Below, one piece after another: positions 54,301-61,458 of a DNA stretch of 64,000 nt. Source of the DNA: Marinicella marina (GTDB lineage: Bacteria > Pseudomonadota > Gammaproteobacteria > Xanthomonadales > Marinicellaceae); NCBI RefSeq assembly GCF_030065545.1, contig NZ_JASJNC010000002.1, forward strand, positions 124,001 to 188,000. The letters are read 5' to 3'. The notes under the pieces were generated by a model that made no database searches, was not told where the DNA came from, and saw only the letters and a program-made list of their open reading frames with translations. Within the stretch, counting starts at the first letter, position 1. Each line of letters starts with the position of its first letter. The position numbers and the translations under genes were made by a program.

Positions 54301-55886
54301 ATGGCACCCATGATGACATGATCAGAGTCACTGGGATTGACCGCTATGGCCATGTCATACCAGCCTTGTCGTTCGATGAAGTTGGTGTTGGATGCGGTTT
54401 TTTCAAAATTTTGATTATCCGAACCAATGGAGCGGTACAAACCGATCGTGCCGTTGGTGCCACCATTTTCTAAATCTTCTGCGTCTTTTGATGCAGCGAT
54501 ATAGGTTTTCCCATCACTACCAAAACCAATTTCCATGCGCAAGACATCAAGTTCTGGCAGTCCGTTATTATCTAATTTAGACCAAGCATCGCCACCATCC
54601 TCTGTTAGCAAGATGTAACGCTCAAGTGAAAGTTGATCACTGGCATTGATAGATACATTGACTGTAGTTCCCGATTCTATGAAACGATCACCGTCATTTT
54701 TTGCAATCATCAAGGCAGGAATGTTGATGTTTTCAGCAGTGCCGCCCATAGTAAATGGTGCTTCATTGGAGTTTTGATAGACTACTACCGCTATCGCACC
54801 GGCATCCTGTGCGTTGAGAACTTTCTGGGTGAAGTTACAACTGCCTCTCTGAATCAAGGCAATCTTATCTGTCAAATCGCTAATCATGCGATCACAACCG
54901 TCACGACCCGGGCTTACAATGTCCTGAACTAATAAAAGCTCTCCAGCAATCACATTGGTGTTGATGCTGGGTCCAAAGCTTGCAGGGATAGCGTCATAAT
55001 TTCCAGCTAGATTAGCAGGTGCGTTAACATTAAAGTTTACAGTGGCAGTATTTTCATTTCCAAAGTGATAAGCCAATAAATGATTTGGATTTGAAGGGTT
55101 AATTTGTAAGTCAGTAAAACCTCTACCAGTTACATTTACTCCACTGACCTCATTCCATTGCTGCCCATTGTTATCGGTTTTCCAAATGCCAGTGGAAGTG
55201 GCTGCTAAGAGTTCATTGCTGTTGGGGATTTTGACCATGCGGTTGACATAGTGAAAATCGGAGCCAGTAGTGGCCCCAAAACGTTGCCAAGTTTCACCAA
55301 AATCTTCTGATACGAACATACCAAAACCACGGGCGGCATCAAAATTAAAGAAGCCTTCTCCGGTGCCTAAGTAAACTTTTTCCGGGTTATCTGGGTCTAT
55401 CAGCATACTACCAATGGCAATGTTTTCCAGAAAGTCGGTTTTAGCCTCCCAGCTCTGACCATCATCGGTGGATTTCCACACGCCACCAGATACGCCACCA
55501 GCCAACAAATGACCTTCACGTTCTGGGTGCATGACAAAACCCCTGATGCGTCCGCCAAACACCCCTGGTCCCAGTTCTTCAAAGGCCAAGGCTGGTAGGT
55601 TCTGATTATTTTTACTGGCTTTGGCTGCTTTGATTTCAGCTTGGTATTGCAGGTTCAATTGGGCGGGTGTAAAGCCCTTGGGTGTGGTCAATCCTTCTGC
55701 AATCCATGCCGCTGCTTCACCGGGTTTATCAAATTGTTTTTTCGATTTTTTGCTGCTATAGATTTGTTTATTTTGCAAAAAAGTTGTTTGATCAATGGTG
55801 CTGGTCTGGGGTACTGATATTTCATGGTTAACTGCCGTGATAGCAATAAAAGTACATAGCACAATAAGGGGTTTAATGAGTTGCAT
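51399..55886 (-). CDS. Large secreted BNR/VPS10-like protein with PA domain and C-terminal W/G-rich repeats
   Basis: 1495 residues, exported. An N-terminal propeller of sialidase/sortilin-type BNR repeats shows many S-x-D-x-G-x-x-W motifs (STDDGQSWE, SEDFGETWQ, TEDGGDAWS, SEDGGDSWM, TTDGGNSWT). A protease-associated (PA) domain is inserted near 290-390 (CDRMISDLTDKIALIQRGSCNF, AGAIAVVVYQN). After the propeller come a CARDB-like stretch (RGEAGELIVALTNQSARN) and a jelly-roll/MAM-like domain (about 1080-1220). Two copies of the small W/G-rich domain end the protein (PWYDPARDGHG at about 1228; WWAGPNDNGWGY at about 1370). Likely cell-surface or released, possibly a substrate-binding or protease-associated protein. 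No catalytic protease motif was found. Confidence 0.85.
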   Translation of the reverse strand: MQLIKPLIVLCTFIAITAVNHEISVPQTSTIDQTTFLQNKQIYSSKKSKKQFDKPGEAAAWIAEGLTTPKGFTPAQLNLQYQAEIKAAKASKNNQNLPALAFEELGPGVFGGRIRGFVMHPEREGHLLAGGVSGGVWKSTDDGQSWEAKTDFLENIAIGSMLIDPDNPEKVYLGTGEGFFNFDAARGFGMFVSEDFGETWQRFGATTGSDFHYVNRMVKIPNSNELLAATSTGIWKTDNNGQQWNEVSGVNVTGRGFTDLQINPSNPNHLLAYHFGNENTATVNFNVNAPANLAGNYDAIPASFGPSINTNVIAGELLLVQDIVSPGRDGCDRMISDLTDKIALIQRGSCNFTQKVLNAQDAGAIAVVVYQNSNEAPFTMGGTAENINIPALMIAKNDGDRFIESGTTVNVSINASDQLSLERYILLTEDGGDAWSKLDNNGLPELDVLRMEIGFGSDGKTYIAASKDAEDLENGGTNGTIGLYRSIGSDNQNFEKTASNTNFIERQGWYDMAIAVNPSDSDHVIMGAIDLYSTQNGGDFIDRNTFWFSPPGFTDRYIHADHHGYFFSPFNTEHIYVVNDGGVAKSEDGGDSWMALNNGLNISQSYGIDVSPDGSQVISGTQDNGAKLYFGDEQTWLPWAGGDGGYSGWDQQQPQFIYGSFPNGEIYGSNDGGLSIQRMELPDTEGARFIQPFVLDEKNGNRLLVGTDKVYFTNNARSLASATWTDLTGSINGTGVSALAFNPHQSNVAYAGMVTSDALGTNQIIRISGLGSTNTVTDIGPPNSLGVDGTVVTDIKVDTFDTSGNTVYATFGGYFSNRILRTTDGGNSWTSISNDLPNMPLWQVINDPTDANVLYVGSELGLWVGTQSSNTYNWEQFDYGSAFTRVIDLVWRNDALYIGTHGRGTFKATKAAIEVELVKFIADNSSCDTDNFLDRGEAGELIVALTNQSARNFDSVNVSFDLPGVIGFTNANQTIALDGFAAQQISIPVELDAGAACLADLNVPVSVDTGDLTYETSISLTTAANQAFTTSTTFSDDAETNDSQLKSVLAFGNDGWIRVSDNVNSGDSSWFTTNENAYSDKSLITPWLTFDAGGNVIRFAMSYDTEGDTSQYWDGLVLEMRLKGSDLWFDIGHLSSVPYDGQLNTNNTAQAQFAWSGTQLEWRDASINLGSEYAGKTAQIRWRMVSDTNTAQEGFWLDDITISRVIAPASLTCDECISDANSLVPNRGPWYDPARDGHGFIIESFGRDMLFYTMFYTFDDQGNPEWFNSLTTLENGVLNPEFAAGTINGFTYNTDVNPAEVDPLILDTQLDGRLTINFNNAEIRNDPACLDGTPRNLDFAALATWKLDDVTRSWCIEPLVANKNRPDHDFGTGWWAGPNDNGWGYSLAQVNDLMIAYIFYYDAEGKPRWSTGFKEGFKAGQDITVPMADVFGYGRTQSLVERSFVPNGSITLNLSNTFRDLDTDGTTSIDITYQGAEGGRWLRNNSKIMNLLQEH

Positions 55887-56040
55887 GGGTTATGATTTTT
55901 ATAAGGAATTAAAATTTTAGCAAAAAAATGCCGCCATGAGTAACAATCGCGTTGTTTTTTAGTCTGGTGTATGTCTTTCTTATGATGATTTACCTGGACT
56001 TATACTGAGCCCAACAGTCGGATTGATTTACAATGGGCAC

Positions 56041-57045
56041 ATGCGCTTGATCATTCAACACATAAGCGGCATGGCATTAACGGTTGGACTGGTTTTGTTG
56101 TGTCTGCTACTGCAGCCTCAGATCGGTATCAATTCGACCTTGGCTGCGATCATTTTGGGTTTCATGGTGGCTAATTTATTGCCCATACCTGCTGTTTATG
56201 ACGCGGGTATCAAATGGTGTGAGTCACATGGCTTGTCGATTGCAGTGGCATTACTGGCCTTGCAACTTGATTGGCAAGTGATGGCTGCTGTAGATAACCT
56301 GGTGTTGTTGTTCATTGGCTTGTCTGTGCTGTTTACTTTTATGATGGCGCGGCTGTTGGCCCGACCTTTCGGTTTATCCGTGCAGCAGACCACTTTGGTG
56401 GCCAGCGGTCAAGCCATCTGCGGCTCCGCGGCAATTATGGCTGTACAGAAAGTCATTAAGGCTCCGAGCCTGGCTGCTTCTCAGGCGCTGGTATTGGTTA
56501 ATTTCTTGGGCTTTGTCGGGATTTTTTTTCTGGCCTGGTTGTTGCCTTGGGTGTTTGCTGATTTGGTTAAACAAAAAGGCATCATGATTGGTAACACCCT
56601 ACAGTCCATGGGCCATGTGGTGGCTGCGGGTTTTGCGGTTAATGAGGGGGTGGGGCAGACCGCTGTACTGATTAAGATGTGTCGCATCTTGTTGTTGTTG
56701 TTGCCTTTGTTGTTATTGTTGCTGTTAAAAGGCAAGTACTGGGGACGTGAGAACAGCCAAGGTACTGACGCCACAACAGGGTCATGGCTGCGCTGGATAC
56801 CTTGGTTCATTTGGGCCTTTGTGGCGCTGATGGTGATTGATCAGTTGCATTGGATCGGTGAGTCACAACGTAACTGGCTGATTGAAGTCGGCGATTTCTT
56901 TTTTCTCGTTGCCATGGTAGCCATAGGGTTGGGCATTCGTTTGCGTGCATTTTTCGCCCAAGCACACCGTTTGTTGCTGTTTGGTGTGGTGCTGTTTGCT
57001 TTACAGCTGGTTTTCAGTGGTGTTTTTTTGTATTACCTGTACTGA
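56041..57045 (+). CDS. YeiH/UPF0324-family membrane transporter
   Basis: 334 residues with about ten TM segments. The family's central GQAICGSAAIMAVQK motif and the ALLALQLDWQVM and NTLQSMGHVVAAGFAV segments are visible. YeiH proteins are proposed anion (sulfate or sulfite) exporters; substrate unproven here. ATG 56041 is chosen over an in-frame TTG at 56023. Its last 45 bases overlap the end of the convergent MOSC gene. Confidence 0.85.
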   Translation: MRLIIQHISGMALTVGLVLLCLLLQPQIGINSTLAAIILGFMVANLLPIPAVYDAGIKWCESHGLSIAVALLALQLDWQVMAAVDNLVLLFIGLSVLFTFMMARLLARPFGLSVQQTTLVASGQAICGSAAIMAVQKVIKAPSLAASQALVLVNFLGFVGIFFLAWLLPWVFADLVKQKGIMIGNTLQSMGHVVAAGFAVNEGVGQTAVLIKMCRILLLLLPLLLLLLLKGKYWGRENSQGTDATTGSWLRWIPWFIWAFVALMVIDQLHWIGESQRNWLIEVGDFFFLVAMVAIGLGIRLRAFFAQAHRLLLFGVVLFALQLVFSGVFLYYLY

Positions 57046-57837
57046 CTGTCCAACAGATAACTGCATGTTCTGACCGTTATGAATGTTGGGTATGGCATTG
57101 ATGCCAAAGATGGCTTGGCCATTTTGTGGTCGTTCATTGGCTAACGTTTTCAGCACAGTACTGCCGGTTTGTTGACCTTTTTGTTGGTCAACACCGGTCA
57201 TGACACAGCGTGTACATGGTTTGACTAAATCTGCTTGAAAACTTTCGGTGCTGATGCTTTGCCATTGCATTTCAGCCCAAGGGGCTTGCTCGGTTTTTAC
57301 CACCACATTGGCTCTGAAACGGTCCATGCCAACAGCTTTTGGCAGCAGTTGGTTCAAGTCTGCCAATGAAGCTTCATGGGTCACTAAAATAGGGTAGCCA
57401 TCAGCAAAAGCCACTGTTTCACCTTGAATGGCATAGGCAGAATCAATCGGGCGTTGACTCTCTGTACCGTAATGGACCAATGCAACTGTCTGTTTGAGGT
57501 AGGTTGATAACCATTGACTCAAATCGTTATCTACCAGATGGGCTTGTAATGAATCCTTCCACACCGTGACTGTTTTAGTTGCATTTGAATCAGCTGCTGA
57601 TACCGTGATGTTCGGCATGCCAGGTGCTGAAAGTGACAAGTTAGTGGCTGTCAGTTCAGGTTTAATCAGGGCCATTTCAGGGTGTTTTCTTTGTGACAAG
57701 AACACCCCGTCTTCATCAACGACCATGTATTGGCGATCTCCAGCCAGCCCCATTTCATTGACTACAATGTTTTGGTGGGAGATGGCCGCACATGATTTGA
57801 TCGGGTAGGTGTTCAGTTGGGTGATGATGGCATGCAT
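57001..57837 (-). CDS. MOSC-domain protein (YcbX-like)
   Basis: 278 residues. The N-terminal MOSC beta-barrel (LNTYPIKSCAAIS, GLAGDRQYMVVDEDG) and the MOSC domain proper (RFRANVVVKTE, LVKPCTRCVMTGVD, with the Cys that binds molybdenum cofactor) fit the YcbX/mARC group, which reduces N-hydroxylated compounds. It lacks the ferredoxin domain that E. coli YcbX carries at its C-terminus, so it would need a separate electron donor. It starts 3 nt after queC. Confidence 0.9.
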   Translation of the reverse strand: MHAIITQLNTYPIKSCAAISHQNIVVNEMGLAGDRQYMVVDEDGVFLSQRKHPEMALIKPELTATNLSLSAPGMPNITVSAADSNATKTVTVWKDSLQAHLVDNDLSQWLSTYLKQTVALVHYGTESQRPIDSAYAIQGETVAFADGYPILVTHEASLADLNQLLPKAVGMDRFRANVVVKTEQAPWAEMQWQSISTESFQADLVKPCTRCVMTGVDQQKGQQTGSTVLKTLANERPQNGQAIFGINAIPNIHNGQNMQLSVGQSVQVIQKNTTENQL

Positions 57838-57840
57838 GAC

Positions 57841-58533
57841 TTACTGCTCAGAGCTGACAACGTACCTGGTGGGATCATCAATGCCGGCCTCCTTGAATCC
57901 TTGGCGGCGGTAATGACATGAATCACACACACCACAGGCCTCACCAGCGGCGTTGGCGCTGTAACAGCTGACCGTTTGGCTGTAATCAAAACCCAATGAA
58001 TCACCCAGCTGAATGATTTTGGCTTTGTCTAAATCAATCAACGGTGTGACGATTTTAAGCAAGTTACCTTCTACTCCAGCTTTGGTGGCTAAATTAGCCA
58101 TGGTCTCAAAGGCTTGGATGTATTCGGCGCGACAATCGGGGTAGCCTGAATAGTCCACCGCTGTGACGCCAATATAGATGGCTTGGGCACCCACCACTTC
58201 GGCATAGGCCAGTGCTGTTGATAAGAAAATGGTGTTTCTTGCTGGCACGTAGGTCACCGGAATTTCAGTTTGAGCCGCATCAAAATCAGGCACATCTATG
58301 TCACTGTCGGTCAGTGCCGAGCCACCAATTGAATCCAAGTTGATTTGTACTACTTTGTGCGGATTGTCACTCATGCTGTTGGCGATAGTGGTTGAGGCGT
58401 TGAGTTCTGCCAAGTGTCTTTGGCCGTAATCTATTGACAGGGTAAAGCAGTCATAACCGGCATTTTTAGCCACCGCCAAACAGGTTGAGGAATCAAGTCC
58501 ACCTGACAGTAAAACCACACATTTTTTATTCAT
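57841..58533 (-). CDS. queC: 7-cyano-7-deazaguanine synthase
   Basis: Converts 7-carboxy-7-deazaguanine to preQ0 in queuosine synthesis. 230 residues. The PP-loop ATP site [35 protein letters not shown], and the zinc site [25 protein letters not shown] (four Cys) are present. RBS AGGA 8 nt before the ATG. Between queE and the MOSC gene in one operon. Confidence 0.96.
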   Translation of the reverse strand: MNKKCVVLLSGGLDSSTCLAVAKNAGYDCFTLSIDYGQRHLAELNASTTIANSMSDNPHKVVQINLDSIGGSALTDSDIDVPDFDAAQTEIPVTYVPARNTIFLSTALAYAEVVGAQAIYIGVTAVDYSGYPDCRAEYIQAFETMANLATKAGVEGNLLKIVTPLIDLDKAKIIQLGDSLGFDYSQTVSCYSANAAGEACGVCDSCHYRRQGFKEAGIDDPTRYVVSSEQ

Positions 58534-58544
58534 GTTTCTATCCT

Positions 58545-59198
58545 TTATGTACCTGGTTGGTCACCCCAAAGGTGTTTATGCAGTTGAATCTGAAACCTCA
58601 CAGGCAGTTGATCGCGCAGGATCCATTCAGCCAATTGTTTCGGTGCCAACACATCAGCCACGGGTGACAGTAAGACCTGACATTTTTGTTGCAGTTGGTG
58701 TTCATCGATGATGGACTTACTCCATGCATAGTCTTTTTCATCGGCGACCACAAATTTAACTTGGTCCGCTGGGTTCAGTAATGATAAGTTTTCATAATGG
58801 TTTTTGGTCTCTTCACCGGAGCCGGGCGCTTTCATATCAATCACTTTGATGACCGCAGGATTAACCTCAGCCACAGGAATAGAGCCGGCGGTTTCAAGTG
58901 AGACCGTAAAGCCCTCACCAACCAGCAGATCTAATAAACCCAACACCCGTTTTTGCGCCAATGGTTCACCACCGGTGACACACACATAAGGTGTGCCATG
59001 TAGCTTAATGCTGGCCAAAATGTCATCAAAATGCATCCACTCACCGCCAAAAAAAGCATACTCAGTGTCGCACCAAGTACAGCGCAGTGGACAACCGGTC
59101 AGACGCACAAAAACAGTCGGCAGACCTGAAAAATTACTTTCACCTTGTAGTGAGTGAAAGATTTCAAAAATCTTCAGTTGTTTGTCGCGTTTCGGCAT
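58545..59198 (-). CDS. queE: 7-carboxy-7-deazaguanine synthase
   Basis: A radical-SAM enzyme of 217 residues making 7-carboxy-7-deazaguanine. [22 protein letters not shown] and the [4Fe-4S]-SAM motif [10 protein letters not shown] (CxxxCxxC) are clear, with the VTGGEPLAQ glycine-rich motif. Its ATG overlaps the cpoB stop (TGATG); queC follows 11 nt downstream. Confidence 0.95.
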   Translation of the reverse strand: MPKRDKQLKIFEIFHSLQGESNFSGLPTVFVRLTGCPLRCTWCDTEYAFFGGEWMHFDDILASIKLHGTPYVCVTGGEPLAQKRVLGLLDLLVGEGFTVSLETAGSIPVAEVNPAVIKVIDMKAPGSGEETKNHYENLSLLNPADQVKFVVADEKDYAWSKSIIDEHQLQQKCQVLLSPVADVLAPKQLAEWILRDQLPVRFQIQLHKHLWGDQPGT

Positions 59199-60082
59199 CA
59201 GTTAATTTTGCCTTCTCGGCGTAATAGGTTCAGACGATTCTGTGCCAAGCGAGCCACTGATTCATTGGGGAATGATTCAACCACTTTATTCAGTGCCTGT
59301 TGGGCTTGTTGGAAGTCTTCCAGCTCATGGTAGGTGTAACCAATTTTCAGCAAGGAATCAGCCAATTTACTGCTCAGTGGAAATTCATTCGCCAAAGTTT
59401 GAAAAGCCGACAAGGCCAATGGGTAATTGCGCGTGACGTAATAACTTTCACCCAACCAGTAATAGGAGTTGTCGGTGAGTTCATGATTCGGGTTGGCTTG
59501 GATAAAGTCTTCAAACAACCGTGCTGACTCATTGAAACGACCGGCTTTTAATTGGCTGAAGGCATTTTGATAGGCTTGGTCAATCGCTGGGTCGGTGGTA
59601 TTGGAGGTGGCATTAAGACTGGCCTGGTTGAGGCTGTTGGTCGATAACTGGGCATCGACCGACTCTCGCACTTCAGGTGGTGTGATGGCAGCACGCCCCA
59701 ATTCAGGTGGTGATAACCTGACGGTGCTGTCAGCTTGGTCACCGGCACTGCTGTCGACCACCAGTTCGTTGTTGTTATTCACTGCACCAGCCAATTTACC
59801 TTGTTCTAATTGGGTGAGCCTCGAATCAACATCCACATACAAAACCTTTTGACGCTCTTGTAGCTCTGAAATTTTAAAGTTCTGCTCTTCGATGGTGCCC
59901 TGTAATTGAGCGATTTGGGCTTGTAACTGCTGTACCTGAATCACCAAGTCACCAACGTTGTTATTGCTTTGGCCTGCGGTTTCTTGTTCCAGTTTGAGCA
60001 GGCGGTCTTGGATTGACATTTTTTGGGCTGTGGCCACTTGTGTGATCAGTAAAGACAAAGCCATGATTGTGATGTGTTTCAT
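59198..60082 (-). CDS. cpoB: Cell division coordinator CpoB (YbgF)
   Basis: A periplasmic protein of 294 residues that links Tol-Pal and PBP1B during division. Signal peptide (MKHITIMALSLLITQVATAQ), trimerising coiled coil (about 50-95, LVIQVQQLQAQIAQLQGTIEEQ region), then TPR domain from about 165 (AYQNAFSQLKAGRFNESARLFEDF, NSYYWLGESYYVTRNY). AGAGGT 6 nt upstream decides ATG 60082 over a longer frame. It lies downstream of pal, but a terminator hairpin separates them. Confidence 0.93.
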   Translation of the reverse strand: MKHITIMALSLLITQVATAQKMSIQDRLLKLEQETAGQSNNNVGDLVIQVQQLQAQIAQLQGTIEEQNFKISELQERQKVLYVDVDSRLTQLEQGKLAGAVNNNNELVVDSSAGDQADSTVRLSPPELGRAAITPPEVRESVDAQLSTNSLNQASLNATSNTTDPAIDQAYQNAFSQLKAGRFNESARLFEDFIQANPNHELTDNSYYWLGESYYVTRNYPLALSAFQTLANEFPLSSKLADSLLKIGYTYHELEDFQQAQQALNKVVESFPNESVARLAQNRLNLLRREGKIN

Positions 60083-60116
60083 AAGCACCTCTGTAAATTG
60101 TTCAATGCGTGGATGT

Positions 60117-60143
60117 AAAAAACCCGACATAAGCCGGGTTTTT
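60117..60143 (-). terminator. Terminator-like hairpin between pal and cpoB
   Basis: On the minus strand AAAAACCCG (60143-60135), 8-nt loop, CGGGTTTTT (60126-60118), then one more T. It lies 37 nt after the pal stop and 34 nt before the cpoB start, so it would reduce cpoB-queE-queC expression from the pal promoter. Confidence 0.75.
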
Positions 60144-60180
60144 GACCATCAAAATTGATGAAAGTTTATCAATCAGCTGT

Positions 60181-60714
60181 TTATTTAGCGGTGTAGATGA
60201 TAACGCCACGACGGTTCTTAGACCAACATGAATCGTTACTACACATTTCTTCAGGTCGCTCTTCACCGTAGCTGACTACAGCCACTTGACCCACTGCAGC
60301 ACCTTGTGCACGCAATAAGTTAGCAATGGCATAACCACGTTTCTCACCCAGCGCCAAGTTGTACTCGCGTGAACCCCTTTCATCGGCGTGACCTTCAATG
60401 GTCATGCGAGCTGATGGGTTTTGTTGTAAATAGCGGGCATGCAATGACAACATTTTGCGGTACTCAGAGCGGATGGTTGACTGGTCGTAATCAAAGTAGA
60501 CCTTGCGCTGTGATAACAAGCTATCTGGGTTTTCCAGATCCGCAGGGTTACAACAAATCATGCCGTCGGTTGGTACCGGTGTGGTCTCAACCACAGTGGT
60601 GTCAGTATCGGTGTTATTGTTGTCGGTTTCGACAGGCGGTTTTACGTCTTTCTTACATGCACTCATCGCTAGGGCAAAGATCAGTACAATGGCTAATTTA
60701 GTTAATTTTTTCAT
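60181..60714 (-). CDS. pal: Peptidoglycan-associated lipoprotein Pal
   Basis: An outer-membrane lipoprotein that binds peptidoglycan in the Tol-Pal complex. 177 residues. Lipobox in IFALAMSAC; an acidic Thr-rich linker; the OmpA-like domain has VYFDYDQSTIRSEYR, MTIEGHADERGSREYNLALGEKR and VSYGEERP. GGAG 6 nt upstream fixes ATG 60714 over an in-frame GTG. tolQRAB, its usual upstream partners, are not here. Confidence 0.95.
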   Translation of the reverse strand: MKKLTKLAIVLIFALAMSACKKDVKPPVETDNNNTDTDTTVVETTPVPTDGMICCNPADLENPDSLLSQRKVYFDYDQSTIRSEYRKMLSLHARYLQQNPSARMTIEGHADERGSREYNLALGEKRGYAIANLLRAQGAAVGQVAVVSYGEERPEEMCSNDSCWSKNRRGVIIYTAK

Positions 60715-60900
60715 AGTCACTCCAAGGCTGTTAGTGAAATATCATTCAACGGTGTAGTTTACAACAAATGCTTGATAATTGAATGGTTTTTTCTTATTTA
60801 TCATTGAACCGAGCATTTAAGCCCAGTTTCAGTTCAAATTCTGTGAAAAGGTGCAAGTTCTTCAGCATATAAAATTTCTACTAATTGTTGAACGCCCGTT

Positions 60901-61455
60901 TTATGGTTTAACTGCAATCGGCCCTTGGTTTTCTGGCTTTTTGCCTTTCACGCCAGCGAAAAATTCGCCGATGATTTTCATGTCCTCATGGATGTTGCCG
61001 GTCGGCATAAAGGCGTTACCCAGCCGCACCATTTTATTACCAAAATCCAGTGTGCCCATGGCGATCGGTACGCCAGCTTTGTAGGCGATGTGATAAAAGC
61101 CTGATTTCCAAAAATCCAAGTAAGCGCGGGTGCCCTCTGGTGACATCGCCAGTATCATTTTTTCTCTTTGGTTGAACTGTTCAACCATTTGGTCGACCAT
61201 GTTGAGTTTTTTCTTGCGGTAGACTGGAATACCGCCCAAGGCACGAAAAAACCAACCAAAGGGGGAGTCAAACAACGCCCCTTTACCTAAATAGTTGAGT
61301 TTTATTTTTTCTGAAAACTTAACCAACAGCCCCAATGGAAAATCCCAATTACTGGTATGGGGTGCAGCTATCAACATGTATTTTTTTTCATCTGGTAACT
61401 CGTTGATGACTTGCCAGCCAAGTATTTTAAGAATGAATTTTGAAATCCAAGACAT
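60901..61455 (-). CDS. PlsC-family acyltransferase (1-acyl-glycerol-3-phosphate type)
   Basis: 184 residues. The acyltransferase motifs are HTSNWD (HX4D catalytic pair), GGIPVYRKKK, and AMSPEGTRAYLDFWKSGFYHIA. Likely transfers an acyl chain to a glycerolipid or another membrane acceptor; acceptor unknown. GGAG 6 nt before the ATG lies within the end of the upstream paaZ gene, 3 nt gap, so the two are co-transcribed. Confidence 0.9.
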   Translation of the reverse strand: MSWISKFILKILGWQVINELPDEKKYMLIAAPHTSNWDFPLGLLVKFSEKIKLNYLGKGALFDSPFGWFFRALGGIPVYRKKKLNMVDQMVEQFNQREKMILAMSPEGTRAYLDFWKSGFYHIAYKAGVPIAMGTLDFGNKMVRLGNAFMPTGNIHEDMKIIGEFFAGVKGKKPENQGPIAVKP

Positions 61456-61458
61456 AAC

